64,000 bases of DNA from Alloyangia mangrovi (lineage in GTDB: Bacteria > Pseudomonadota > Alphaproteobacteria > Rhodobacterales > Rhodobacteraceae). A model generated the notes under the pieces. That model had not been told where the DNA came from and searched no databases. It was given only the letters and a program-made list of their open reading frames with translations. The position numbers and the translations under genes were made by a program. This document shows, piece after piece, positions 46,050-55,049 of the stretch (positions within the stretch are counted from its first letter, which is position 1; each line of letters begins with the position of its first letter). The DNA lies in contig NZ_NTHN02000007.1 in assembly GCF_002300555.2 (NCBI RefSeq), positions 1 through 64,000 of the forward strand, read 5' to 3'.

Positions 46050-47909
46050 ATGCAGTTTCACCTGAACGGATTTCGCAGCGGGGATCCCGCCATTGCCGCC
46101 GCCCTGCCCGGGGCGGATCAGAAGGCGCAGGACGTCGACGTGCTGATCGTCGGCTGCGGCCCTGCGGGCCTGACGCTGGCCGCGCAGCTTTCGGCTTTCC
46201 CCGAGATCTCAGTGCGCATCACCGAGCGCAAGCCGGGCCCGCTAGAGGTCGGACAGGCCGATGGCATCGCCTGCCGCTCGGTCGAGATGTTCGAGGCCTT
46301 CGGCTTCGCCGAGAGGGTCACGAAAGAGGGCTACTGGGTCAACGAGGTCGCCTTCTGGCGCCCCGGCAGCGACGGCGCCCTGCATCGCGCCGACCGCATA
46401 CAGGACGTCGAGGACGACCTGTCCGAGATGCCGCACGTGATCCTCAACCAGGCGCGGGTGCATGACTTCTACCTCGAGATCATGCGCAATTCGCCGCGTC
46501 GCCTGACCCCGGATTACAACCGCGAACTGGTGGAGCTGACCGAGAGCGGCGATGCCGACTACCCGATGCGGGCAACGTTCAACTGCCTCGACGGGACGGG
46601 CACCGAGACCCTCCGCGCCCGCTACGTTGTCGGCTGCGATGGCGCGCGCAGCACGGTGCGCGCCTCCATGGGCCACGCGCTGAAGGGCGAGTCGGCGCGG
46701 CAGCTCTGGGGCGTGATGGACGTGCTCCCGGTCACCGATTTCCCCGACATCCGCCTCAAGGCGGCGATCCAGTCCGCCGATCAGGGCAGCGTGCTGATCA
46801 TCCCCCGCGAGGGCGGCTTCATGGTCCGCATGTATATCGAGTTGGACGAGCTGCACGGCGATGAGCGCGCCGCCGACCGCGAAGTCAGCGCCGAGATGCT
46901 GATCGCCAAGGCGCAGGCGATCCTCGCGCCCTATGCGCTCGACGTGAAGGAGGTCGCCTGGTGGTCCGCCTACGAGATCGGCCAGCGGGTCTGCGATGCC
47001 TTCGACGACGTGCCCGAAGGCGCGCGTGGCAGCCGCAGCCCGCGCATCTTCATCGCCGGCGATGCCTGCCACACCCACAGCCCCAAGGCCGGTCAGGGCA
47101 TGAACGTCAGCATGGCCGACACCTTCAACCTCGGCTGGAAACTCGCCGCCGTGCTGCGCGGGCGTGCCGCCCCTGCCCTGCTCGACACATACTCCGAGGA
47201 ACGCCGCGCCAAGGCCAAGGAGCTGATCGACTTCGACCGCGACATGGCGCGGCTGTTCAGCGCCAAGCCGAAGGATGCCGCCGAGGCCGCGCAGTTCCAG
47301 CGCTATTTCAAGCAGCACGGACGCTACACCGCCGGGGTCGAAACGCAATACGATGCCTCGCTGATCACCGGCGGCACCGAGCATCAGGCACTGGCAGCAG
47401 GGCAAGTGGTCGGCAAGCGCTTTCATTCTGCGCCGGTGGTGCGGCTGGCGGACGCCAAGCCAATGCAGCTCGGCCATGCCTTCAAGGCGGACGGGTGCTG
47501 GCGGGTGCTGGCCTTCGCCCCCGCGGGCGACAGCGGGCAGCCCGGCGGCGCCATCGCGCAGCTCTGCGACGCATTGGCCCCGGTGATCGCGGGATTCACT
47601 CCGAGAGGCGCGGTTCCGGACAGCCTCATCGACCTGCGCGCAGTGTTCCAGACGCCGCACCGCGAGATGCGACTCGAGACACTGCCCGCCGCGCTGCTGC
47701 CGAAGAAGGGCAAGCACAGGCTGACCGACTACGAAAAGGTCTTCTGCCCGGCGCCGAACGGACCGGATATTTTCAACCTTCGCGGCATCGACCGGACCCG
47801 CGGCGCGCTGCTTATCCTACGACCGGACCAATATGTCGCGCAGGTTCTTCCGCTCGATGCGGTGAACGAAATTTCCAAATTCTTCAACGGCTTCCTGCTC
47901 CCCGCGTAA
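46050..47909 (+). CDS. FAD-dependent aromatic monooxygenase (3-hydroxybenzoate 4-monooxygenase-like)
   Basis: This 619-residue class A flavoprotein hydroxylase has the FAD loop VDVLIVGCGPAGLTLAAQLS, the DG motif VVGCDGARSTVR and IFIAGDACHTHSPKAGQGMN with MADTFNLGWKLA. A C-terminal thioredoxin-like dimerisation domain follows (about 440-619), as in phenol hydroxylase. The overall pattern is closest to 3-hydroxybenzoate 4-monooxygenase, which makes protocatechuate; other phenols are possible. GGGAGGACC precedes the ATG. It is divergent from a MarR gene. No ring-cleavage gene is in the window. Confidence 0.88.
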   Translation: MQFHLNGFRSGDPAIAAALPGADQKAQDVDVLIVGCGPAGLTLAAQLSAFPEISVRITERKPGPLEVGQADGIACRSVEMFEAFGFAERVTKEGYWVNEVAFWRPGSDGALHRADRIQDVEDDLSEMPHVILNQARVHDFYLEIMRNSPRRLTPDYNRELVELTESGDADYPMRATFNCLDGTGTETLRARYVVGCDGARSTVRASMGHALKGESARQLWGVMDVLPVTDFPDIRLKAAIQSADQGSVLIIPREGGFMVRMYIELDELHGDERAADREVSAEMLIAKAQAILAPYALDVKEVAWWSAYEIGQRVCDAFDDVPEGARGSRSPRIFIAGDACHTHSPKAGQGMNVSMADTFNLGWKLAAVLRGRAAPALLDTYSEERRAKAKELIDFDRDMARLFSAKPKDAAEAAQFQRYFKQHGRYTAGVETQYDASLITGGTEHQALAAGQVVGKRFHSAPVVRLADAKPMQLGHAFKADGCWRVLAFAPAGDSGQPGGAIAQLCDALAPVIAGFTPRGAVPDSLIDLRAVFQTPHREMRLETLPAALLPKKGKHRLTDYEKVFCPAPNGPDIFNLRGIDRTRGALLILRPDQYVAQVLPLDAVNEISKFFNGFLLPA

Positions 47910-47974
47910 CCTCATGGAAGCCCTCGGGCCGCCGTCCCCGCGGCGGCCGGTAAAGCCCCAAGGCGTGCGCCAAA

Positions 47975-48001
47975 ATAATAGTTATTGACTATAACTATTA
48001 T
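47975..48001. promoter_or_regulatory. Perfect 11-bp inverted repeat before the hydroxycinnamate MarR gene
   Basis: The arms ATAATAGTTAT (47975-47985) and ATAACTATTAT (47991-48001) are exact complements around TGACT. The spacer provides a TTGACT -35 candidate (47985-47990), so a bound repressor would block RNA polymerase. It lies 31 bases before the MarR start. Confidence 0.65.
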
Positions 48002-48032
48002 CCTCCATACCGTTCTAGTCAGGAGGAACCCC

Positions 48033-48506
48033 ATGCCGCAGACTGACGACCTTTCCGAAGACCGTGGCGGGCCGACTGTGGAGGACACGGTGCTTGGCGA
48101 CCTGATCGGATACCGGCTCAAACGCGCCTACATGCAGATTCAGCCCGAGGCCCAGCGTGCGCTGGCCGAGGATGACCTGCGGGTGGTCAGCTTTTCGTGC
48201 CTGTCGATCATCACCGACAACGCAGGGATCGTGCAGTCGGAGCTTGCGGACGCCTTGCAGATGGAGCGCTCGAACCTCGTCGTGATCATCGACGAGCTGG
48301 AACAGCGCGGCCTCGTGACCCGCAAGAAGGTTCCCACCGACCGCCGGCGCTACGCGCTGACGGCCACGCTGCGCGGACGCCGCCTGCGCGACCGCGCCGC
48401 AGAAAAGGTGAGAACGGCCGAAGACCAGATCATCGGCCGGCTCGACGACAAGGACCGCGCGCATCTCATGGCCGTTCTGCAGCGGCTCGAGGACAATACG
48501 CGCTGA
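48033..48506 (+). CDS. MarR family regulator of the hydroxycinnamate cluster (CouR/FerR-like)
   Basis: The 157-residue regulator has LGDLIGYRLKRAYMQIQPEAQRAL, the helix-turn-helix QSELADALQMERSNLVVIIDELEQRGLV and wing VPTDRRRYALTAT. MarR proteins of this kind (CouR, FerC/FerR) bind hydroxycinnamoyl-CoA and release DNA. ATG 48033 follows AGGAGGAACC. It sits just upstream of the TRAP and CoA genes and just downstream of a perfect inverted repeat, which supports autoregulation and control of the cluster. The inducer is inferred. Confidence 0.88.
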   Translation: MPQTDDLSEDRGGPTVEDTVLGDLIGYRLKRAYMQIQPEAQRALAEDDLRVVSFSCLSIITDNAGIVQSELADALQMERSNLVVIIDELEQRGLVTRKKVPTDRRRYALTATLRGRRLRDRAAEKVRTAEDQIIGRLDDKDRAHLMAVLQRLEDNTR

Positions 48507-48564
48507 GCGAATGACGCGGGCGGCTAGAGGAGGCCGGCCGCGAACTTTCACAGGGAGGATAACC

Positions 48565-49668
48565 ATGAAAATGCGTCTTGCGGCGGGTCTGCTCGCTTGC
48601 TCGATTTCGGCGCTGGCGGTCAGCGCCTCGGCCGACACCATTCGCGCCACCAGCGGCTTCGGCCCCAACCATGCCGTCGCCAAGGACGTCTACCCGACGC
48701 TCTTCAAGAAGCTCGAGGAGCTGACCGACGGGCGCTGGACCGGCCAGGACACCCCCTCGGGGCTGGTCGCGCCCAACGAGATGTCGACCGGGCTGCGCGA
48801 CGGGGTGACCGAGTTCGGCGCGCTGCTGATGCCTTATTTCGTCGCCGAGTACCCCGAGAGCGTGCTGGTCTCGGAACTGTCGATGCTGGGCTCCAGCGCC
48901 GCCGTGGTCAGCTCGGCGGTGACCGAATACATCGCCACCTGCGCGCCCTGCCAGGCCGAGTTCACACGCAACGGGCAGATCTACCTCGGCTCGGACACCA
49001 CGCCGCTCTATGACCTGCTGTCGACCAAGCCGGTGAAGACGCTGGGCGACATGAAGGGCCTCAAGGTCCGCTCGGGCTCGCCCTTCTACGCGGCCTTCAT
49101 CGAAAGTGTCGGCGGCGCACCGGCGCAGATGCCCTCGTCCGAACTCTTCGAGAGCCTGAGCCAGGGCGTGATCGACGCCACCTTCTCCTCGCCGCACGAG
49201 ATCATTGCCAACCGCCTCGGCGACGTGGTCGACTACGTGACCGAGATCGAGCAGGGCGTGTTCAACGGTGCCGCGATCACCACCGCGAGCGCGATGCTCT
49301 GGGATCGCATGGATGCCGAGGACCGCATGGCGCTGGCCACCGCGGCGCAATACGGCATCGCCACCGGCATGGCCGCCTTCGACCGCCAGATCGAAGAGGT
49401 ACGCGCCGGTGACATGGTCGAGTTCATCGAGCCCGACCAGGACCTGATCGACGCCCGCGACACGTTCAACGCCGACCGTCTCGCCAATGCCGCCTCGATC
49501 CTCGAGGGCCGGGGCGTGAGCGATGCACAGGCCAAGATCGACCGCTACAAGGCGCTGATCGACAAGTGGGAAGAGCTGGTCACCCCCGGCATGACTCCCG
49601 AAGAGCTGGGCGCACTGCGGACCGAGGAAATCTGGTCGAAGATCGACCTGACCTCCTACGGCAGCTGA
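48565..49668 (+). CDS. TRAP transporter solute-binding protein (DctP type)
   Basis: The periplasmic binding protein (367 residues) has a signal peptide MKMRLAAGLLACSISALAVSASA. The body shows DMKGLKVRSGSPFYAAFIESVGGAPAQMPSSELFESLSQGVIDAT, the DctP ligand region with the conserved Arg. It delivers a carboxylate to the DctQM permease. Context suggests an aromatic acid such as p-coumarate or ferulate. GGGAGGA precedes the ATG at 48565. Confidence 0.92.
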   Translation: MKMRLAAGLLACSISALAVSASADTIRATSGFGPNHAVAKDVYPTLFKKLEELTDGRWTGQDTPSGLVAPNEMSTGLRDGVTEFGALLMPYFVAEYPESVLVSELSMLGSSAAVVSSAVTEYIATCAPCQAEFTRNGQIYLGSDTTPLYDLLSTKPVKTLGDMKGLKVRSGSPFYAAFIESVGGAPAQMPSSELFESLSQGVIDATFSSPHEIIANRLGDVVDYVTEIEQGVFNGAAITTASAMLWDRMDAEDRMALATAAQYGIATGMAAFDRQIEEVRAGDMVEFIEPDQDLIDARDTFNADRLANAASILEGRGVSDAQAKIDRYKALIDKWEELVTPGMTPEELGALRTEEIWSKIDLTSYGS

Positions 49669-49676
49669 GCCTGACC

Positions 49677-49708
49677 GGCGCGCGCCGAGCCTCCCGACGG
49701 CGCGCGCC
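49677..49708 (+). promoter_or_regulatory. Intercistronic hairpin between TRAP binding-protein and permease genes
   Basis: Two copies of GGCGCGCGCC (49677-49686 and 49699-49708) form a 10-bp stem with a 12-base loop and no T-tract. Such hairpins often protect the abundant binding-protein transcript from 3' decay and reduce permease expression. Confidence 0.5.
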
Positions 49709-49743
49709 ATTCCCGACTTTCCCCTCATCCCCCGGAGGATCGG

Positions 49744-50280
49744 ATGCTTGCTCCGATTGAGACCGCCGTGGCGCGGATCAGTATGGTATTGGGCGGCCTC
49801 GTGCTGCTGGCGATGATGCTGCAGGTCGTGGTGGACGTCTTCATGCGCGCCTTTCTCGGCGCGGGCTTCCCCGCCACCGCCGATCTCGTCGGCAAATACT
49901 ACATGGTCGCCGTGAGCGTGCTGCCGCTGGCCCTGACCGAACTGAAGCGCCGCCACATCGAGGCGACCGTCTTCACCCAGACCCTCACCGGCACGCCGCT
50001 GAAACTGGTGCAACTGCTGGGCTTCGGCATCTTCGCCGCGGTGCTGGCTGTGCTCACCTATGGCTCCGGGCTCGAGGCGATGCGGCAGATGGCCCGCGGC
50101 GCCTACATCGAGGCCGGCACGCTGCGCTTCGTCACCTGGCCGAGCTACTGGATCCTGCCGATCTCCTTCGGGCTGGCCCTGCTGATCATGGCGATCCGCA
50201 TCTTCGAAGTGATGACCGGCCGCTTCGGCGAGCATGACCACGACCCCGTCGGCGCCCTCGAAGATCTGGAGGACATCTGA
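49744..50280 (+). CDS. TRAP transporter small permease (DctQ type)
   Basis: The 178-residue inner-membrane protein has four hydrophobic helices (ISMVLGGLVLLAMMLQVVVDVFMR, LVGKYYMVAVSVLPLAL, LLGFGIFAAVLAVLTYG, WILPISFGLALLIMAIRIF) in the DctQ pattern. It couples to DctM. CCCGGAGGATCGG precedes ATG 49744. It overlaps dctM by one base (TGATG). Confidence 0.92.
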   Translation: MLAPIETAVARISMVLGGLVLLAMMLQVVVDVFMRAFLGAGFPATADLVGKYYMVAVSVLPLALTELKRRHIEATVFTQTLTGTPLKLVQLLGFGIFAAVLAVLTYGSGLEAMRQMARGAYIEAGTLRFVTWPSYWILPISFGLALLIMAIRIFEVMTGRFGEHDHDPVGALEDLEDI

Positions 50281-51560
50281 TGGATCCCGTCACCATCGGC
50301 ATTCTCGCCCTTGCCGCCCTGCTCATCCTGATCGGCCTGCGCGTGCCCATCGCCGCAAGCCTGATCCTCGTCTCCTTCGTCGGCATCTGGGCGGTTGCGG
50401 GCATCCGCCCGGCGCTCTCGATGATCTCGACCATCCCCTACACCACCTCGGCGAGCTGGACCCTCAGCTCGATCCCGATGTTCCTGCTGATGGGCTACAT
50501 CGCCTATCATTCGGGCCTCACCCGCGGCCTCTTCGAGGCGGCGCGGGTCTGGTGGGGCTGGTTGCCCGGCGGGCTGGCGATCGCCTCGCTGGCAGGCGCC
50601 TCGGGCTTCGCCGCGGTCTCGGGCTCGTCGGTCGCCTGCTCGGCCGCCATCGGCCGCATCGCGGTGCCCGAGATGGCGCGGCAGAAGTACGATCTGCGCA
50701 TCGCCACCGGCGCTGTCGCCGCAGGCGGCACCATCGGCGCGCTGATCCCGCCGTCGATCATCCTGATCCTCTTCGGCATCCAGGCCGAGACCTCGATCAA
50801 CGACCTGTTCCTCGGCGGGCTCTTCGTCGGCCTTGCCTCGCTGGCCTTCTACATTTGCGCCGTGCTGATCGTCTGGCTTCGCAACCCGGCCAGCCTGCCC
50901 CGCGCCGAGCCCTACACCATGGGCGACCGCTGGAAGAAGACCGCCGAGATCTGGCCGGTGCTGCTGCTCATCGGCGCGGTGTTCGGCGGGCTCTTCACCG
51001 GCTTCTTCACCGCCACCGAGGCGGGGGCCTTCGGCAGCTTCGTCGCGCTGCTCCTCGGCGTCGCCCGCCGCTCGCTGAGCTGGGCCGACTTCAAGGAAAG
51101 CATCGTCGACACGCTGCTCTCCTCGGGCGCGCTCTTCATCATCGCCATCGGCGCCAACCTCTTCACCCGGCTCGTCGCCATGTCGGGCCTGTCGATGCAG
51201 ATGGGGACGTTCGTCGAGGGGCTCGGCCTCGGCACCTTCGCGCTGCTGCTGGTGATCGTGGTGATCTACCTGATCCTCGGGATGTTCCTCGAGCCGATCG
51301 GGGCGCTGCTGCTGACCCTGCCGCTGTTCCTGCCGATCCTCGCCCAGCATGGCGTCGACAAGCTGTGGTTCGGCCTGCTGGTCGCCAAGCTGCTGGAGAT
51401 CGGCATGATCACGCCGCCGGTGGGGCTCAACGTCTTCGTCATCCACTCCGTCGCCCGAGACTACGTGCGGCTGGAGCAGGTCTTCGCGGGGATCGTGCCC
51501 TTCATCCTTGCCGACCTGGTGCTGGTCGGCGGCATGCTCGCCGTGCGCGGCTTCTTCTGA
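50280..51560 (+). CDS. TRAP transporter large permease (DctM type)
   Basis: This is the 426-residue, roughly 12-helix sodium-coupled permease. GASGFAAVSGSSVACSAAIGRIAVPEM and GGTIGALIPPSIILILFGI are DctM signatures repeated in the second half (VGLNVFVIHSVARDY). The TGATG overlap with dctQ implies coupled translation. Together with the genes at 48565 and 49744 it completes one uptake system. Confidence 0.94.
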   Translation: MDPVTIGILALAALLILIGLRVPIAASLILVSFVGIWAVAGIRPALSMISTIPYTTSASWTLSSIPMFLLMGYIAYHSGLTRGLFEAARVWWGWLPGGLAIASLAGASGFAAVSGSSVACSAAIGRIAVPEMARQKYDLRIATGAVAAGGTIGALIPPSIILILFGIQAETSINDLFLGGLFVGLASLAFYICAVLIVWLRNPASLPRAEPYTMGDRWKKTAEIWPVLLLIGAVFGGLFTGFFTATEAGAFGSFVALLLGVARRSLSWADFKESIVDTLLSSGALFIIAIGANLFTRLVAMSGLSMQMGTFVEGLGLGTFALLLVIVVIYLILGMFLEPIGALLLTLPLFLPILAQHGVDKLWFGLLVAKLLEIGMITPPVGLNVFVIHSVARDYVRLEQVFAGIVPFILADLVLVGGMLAVRGFF

Positions 51561-51571
51561 GGATTTCGACC

Positions 51572-52336
51572 ATGAATATCAACGGAACCATCGCCCTCGT
51601 CACCGGCGCCGGAAGCGGCCTCGGCGAGGCCACCGCGCGGCGGCTGGCGGCAGCGGGGGCAAAGGTTGCGGTGCTGGACCTCTCCCCCGAGGCCGCCCAG
51701 CGCGTCGCGGGCGAAATCGGTGGGCTGGCCGTGGCGGTCGACGTCTCGGACGCCGCCGCCGTGGAAGCCGCCTTCACCGAAGTCAGCGAGAAGCTCGGCA
51801 CGCCGCGCATCGCGGTCAACTGCGCCGGGATCGGCACCGCCACCCGCATCCTGCCGCGCGACGGATCGCTGTCCATCGAGGCCTTCGAGCGCACGCTGAA
51901 AATCAACACGCTCGGCAGCTACATCGTGCTCAGCCACGCCGCGCGCGCCATGTCGGCGCTGGAGCCAGTGGATCCGGACGGCGCGCGGGGGATCATCCTC
52001 AACACCGCGTCTGTCGCCTATCAGGACGGGCAGATCGGCCAAGCCGCCTATGCCGCCTCCAAGGGCGGGATCGCCTCTCTCACCCTGCCCGCAGCGCGCG
52101 AGCTGGCCCGCTTCGGCATCCGCGTGATGACCATCGCGCCCGGCCTTTTCGAGACCGCCATGAGCGCCGGCCTGCCGCCCGAGGCACGCGCCGCGCTGGA
52201 GGCCGGCCTGCCCTTCCCCTCGCGCATGGGCAAGCCCGACGAGTTCGCGCTTCTGGTGCAGCAGATCATCGAGAACCCGCTGCTGAACGGCGAGGTGATC
52301 CGCCTCGACAGCGCCGTCCGTCTCGCCCCCAAATGA
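51572..52336 (+). CDS. Short-chain dehydrogenase, 3-hydroxyacyl-CoA dehydrogenase type 2-like
   Basis: The 254-residue Rossmann SDR has TGAGSGLG (cofactor loop), NCAG and the catalytic Ser...YAASKGG (Tyr and Lys). Its pattern (IINTASVAYQDGQIGQAAYAASKGG, FETAMSAGLP, PFPSRMGKPDEFA) matches HSD17B10-type 3-hydroxyacyl-CoA dehydrogenases. In this cluster it would oxidise the beta-hydroxyaryl-propionyl-CoA made by the crotonase. Inference rests on context. ATG 51572 lies 11 bases after dctM. Confidence 0.9.
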   Translation: MNINGTIALVTGAGSGLGEATARRLAAAGAKVAVLDLSPEAAQRVAGEIGGLAVAVDVSDAAAVEAAFTEVSEKLGTPRIAVNCAGIGTATRILPRDGSLSIEAFERTLKINTLGSYIVLSHAARAMSALEPVDPDGARGIILNTASVAYQDGQIGQAAYAASKGGIASLTLPAARELARFGIRVMTIAPGLFETAMSAGLPPEARAALEAGLPFPSRMGKPDEFALLVQQIIENPLLNGEVIRLDSAVRLAPK

Positions 52337-52368
52337 CCCTACTCCAAGACGTCCCCAAGGAGACTGCC

Positions 52369-53142
52369 ATGTCCGACCACGCCAAGTATCTCACCACCGA
52401 GGTGGACGGCCAGATCGCCACCCTCACCATGATCCGCACCGACAAGCGCAATGCCATGAGTGACGGGCTGATCGCGGCGCTGGAGAATGCCTACGTGACG
52501 CTGCCGAAGGACGTTCGCGTGGTGATCCTGACCGGTGCCGGCGGGCACTTCTGCTCGGGGCTCGACCTGTCGGAGCATGTCTCGCGCAGCGCCGAGGACG
52601 GCGTCTACCATTCGCGCAACTGGCACCGGGTGATGGAGATGATCCAGTTCGGCGGCAAGGTGACGATCTCGGCCATGGAGGGCGCGGTGATCGGCGGCGG
52701 GCTGGAACTGGCGGCATCGACCCATGTGCGCATCGCCGAGCCCTCGGTGATCTTTCAACTGCCCGAGGGGCGACGCGGCATCTTCGTCGGAGGCGGCGCC
52801 TCGGTGCGGGTTGGCCGAATCCTCGGGGCGGATCGCATGGTCGAGATGATGCTGACCGGGCGCAAGTACGGTGCCGAGGACGGGCTGCGGCTGGGGCTGA
52901 CCCATTACAGCGTCGAGGCGGGCGAGGCGCTGCCGCTGGCCCGCAAGCTGGCGGAGCAGATCGCCGGGAACGCGCCCATGTCGAACTATTTCATGGTGCA
53001 GGCGCTGAGCCGGATCAACGACATGTCGCGCAGCGATGGCCTGTTTACAGAGAGCCTCTGTGCCGCGCTGGTGCAGACAACCCCGGACGCCGAAGAGGGG
53101 CTGAACGCCTTCCTCGAGAAGCGCGCGCCCGTGTTCCGCTGA
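52369..53142 (+). CDS. Enoyl-CoA hydratase/isomerase family protein
   Basis: The 257-residue crotonase-fold enzyme has the oxyanion-hole segments GAGGHFCSGLDLSE and AMEGAVIGGGLELAAST. The first catalytic Glu position appears in VIFQLPEGRRGIFVGGGASVRV. It probably hydrates feruloyl- or coumaroyl-CoA; whether it also cleaves to an aldehyde (as Ech/FCHL) cannot be read. The adjoining SDR argues for beta-oxidation instead. AAGGAG precedes ATG 52369. Confidence 0.9.
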   Translation: MSDHAKYLTTEVDGQIATLTMIRTDKRNAMSDGLIAALENAYVTLPKDVRVVILTGAGGHFCSGLDLSEHVSRSAEDGVYHSRNWHRVMEMIQFGGKVTISAMEGAVIGGGLELAASTHVRIAEPSVIFQLPEGRRGIFVGGGASVRVGRILGADRMVEMMLTGRKYGAEDGLRLGLTHYSVEAGEALPLARKLAEQIAGNAPMSNYFMVQALSRINDMSRSDGLFTESLCAALVQTTPDAEEGLNAFLEKRAPVFR

Positions 53143-53162
53143 AGCGCCTGGAGGGAGGACAC

Positions 53163-55037
53163 ATGGACATGACCATCATCGAACGCGCTCCGACAGGCCA
53201 CGAGGCCCGCGCCGACTGGGCCCGCCGCCACACGCTGACCCGCTTTGTGCCGCACAAGGTCGAGCGCGAAGACCGTGAGGACGGCACCATCCTGCTGCGC
53301 TCGAGCTACGAGCTGCCCGAGGCCGTCGCCAACACCGGCGCATGGCTGCACCGCTGGGCGAAGGAAGCCCCCTACCGCGTCGCCGTCTCCGAACGCCCCA
53401 CCGAGGGCCCCGGCTGGCGCAACGTGACCTATCTCGAGCTCCTGCAGCAGGTGCGCGCCGTCGCTTCAGCGCTGCTGGCGCGCGGGCTGGGACAGGGCGA
53501 CACCATCGCCATGCTCTCGGGCAACGGGCTCGATCACCTGCTGGTTTCGCTGGCCGCTCAATACATCGGCGTGCCGGTGGTGCCACTGGCCGAGCAATAC
53601 GCGCTGATTCCCGAGGCGCATGGCCGGCTGATCTACGTGCTCGACAAGGTGACCCCCAAGCTCGCCTTCGTCGATGACGCCACGCGCTACGCCTCCGCCC
53701 TCGCCCTGCCGCAGCTCGCGGACGTCGAGGTCGTGGCCGCGCGCGGCGAGGCCGGGCGTCCGGTCACCGCCATGGCCGAGCTTCTTGCCACCGAGGAAAG
53801 CCCCGAGCTCGACGCCGTGCACGCGACCGTCGGCCCGGACACCTTGGCGAAGATCCTCTTCACCTCCGGCTCCAGCTCGGACCCCAAGGGCGTGCTGACC
53901 ACCCATCGGATGATGTGCGTCAACCAGGTACAGATGCAGGTCGCCCTGCCCTTCCTCATGGACCATGCGCCGCGCATCACCGACTGGCTGCCGTGGAACC
54001 ACGTCTTCGGCGGCTCGCACAACGTGAACATGATGCTCGCGCATGGCGGCACGCTGACCATCGACAGCGGCAAGCCCACAGGCAAGGGCTTTGCCACCAC
54101 GCTCAAGAACCGCACCGACCGCCCCGGCACGCTGGCCTTCAACGTGCCGGTGGGCTGGAACATGCTGGCCGATGCGATCAAGGATGATCCGGCCCTGCAG
54201 GAGCACCTCTTCAAGGACCAACAGCTGCTGTTCTATGCCGGTGCCTCGCTGCCGCAGGATGTCTGGGAAGCGCTCGAGCAATTCTGCATCCACGCCCGCG
54301 GCGGCCTTCCGATGATGATCTCGAGCTGGGGCCTCACCGAGACCGCTCCTGCCTGCCTGATGGTGCACGAGCCCATCGGTCGCTCGGGGGTGATCGGCGT
54401 GCCGCTTCCCGGCGTCGAGGTGAAGCTGATCCCCGACGAGGACATGCGCTGCGAGATCCGGGTGAAGGGCCCCAACGTGATGCAGGGCTATTTCAACGAC
54501 CCCGCGAAGACCGCCGAGGCCTTCGACGAGGAAGGCTTCTTCATCACCGGCGACGCGGTGCGCTTCGTGGATCCCGAAGATGCCAACCGGGGCCTCGTCT
54601 TCGACGGGCGCGTCTCGGAGGACTTCAAGCTCGACACCGGTACCTGGGTACAGGCGGGCAACCTGCGCATGGCCGCGCTGAAGGAGCTGGCCGGGCTCGC
54701 GCAGGACGTGGTGATCTGCGGCCATGACCGCGGCGAGGTGGGGCTTTTCGTCTTCCCCGTCCCCGGTGCCGCCAAGGTGGGCGAGATCACCCAGGGCGCC
54801 ATCACCGACACCGAGCTGATGACCAAGATCGAGCTGCGCCTGCGCGAGATGAACGCGCATGTCACGGGCTCGGCCAAGCGCATCACCCGCGCGATGGTGC
54901 TTGCCGAGCCGCCCTCGCTGGAGCACCACGAGGTCACCGACAAGGGCTCGCTCAACATCAAGAAGATCCTGACCCGCCGCGCCGACCTGCTCGAGCGGCT
55001 CTACGACAACGAAGACCCGGGCCTGATCCGCGTCTGA
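53163..55037 (+). CDS. fcs: Feruloyl-CoA synthase
   Basis: The 624-residue adenylate-forming enzyme activates hydroxycinnamates with ATP and CoA. The AMP loop is LFTSGSSSDPKGVLTTHR (about 233-250), then DWLPWNHVFGGSHN and GGTLTIDSGKPT, a pattern specific to the feruloyl-CoA synthase family. SSWGLTETAP is the A5 motif and FDGRVSEDFKLDTGTWVQ is the hinge. The C-terminal KGSLNIKKILTRR has the catalytic Lys region. GGAGGGAGGAC precedes ATG 53163. Exact substrate range is inferred. Confidence 0.92.
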   Translation: MDMTIIERAPTGHEARADWARRHTLTRFVPHKVEREDREDGTILLRSSYELPEAVANTGAWLHRWAKEAPYRVAVSERPTEGPGWRNVTYLELLQQVRAVASALLARGLGQGDTIAMLSGNGLDHLLVSLAAQYIGVPVVPLAEQYALIPEAHGRLIYVLDKVTPKLAFVDDATRYASALALPQLADVEVVAARGEAGRPVTAMAELLATEESPELDAVHATVGPDTLAKILFTSGSSSDPKGVLTTHRMMCVNQVQMQVALPFLMDHAPRITDWLPWNHVFGGSHNVNMMLAHGGTLTIDSGKPTGKGFATTLKNRTDRPGTLAFNVPVGWNMLADAIKDDPALQEHLFKDQQLLFYAGASLPQDVWEALEQFCIHARGGLPMMISSWGLTETAPACLMVHEPIGRSGVIGVPLPGVEVKLIPDEDMRCEIRVKGPNVMQGYFNDPAKTAEAFDEEGFFITGDAVRFVDPEDANRGLVFDGRVSEDFKLDTGTWVQAGNLRMAALKELAGLAQDVVICGHDRGEVGLFVFPVPGAAKVGEITQGAITDTELMTKIELRLREMNAHVTGSAKRITRAMVLAEPPSLEHHEVTDKGSLNIKKILTRRADLLERLYDNEDPGLIRV

Positions 55038-55049
55038 GGAGGCATCCCC

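Noticed and set aside
46050-47909. Assignment of the monooxygenase to the hydroxycinnamate pathway
   Set aside because: It has its own divergent MarR and operators, and its family acts on hydroxybenzoate/phenol, so I keep it as a separate unit.
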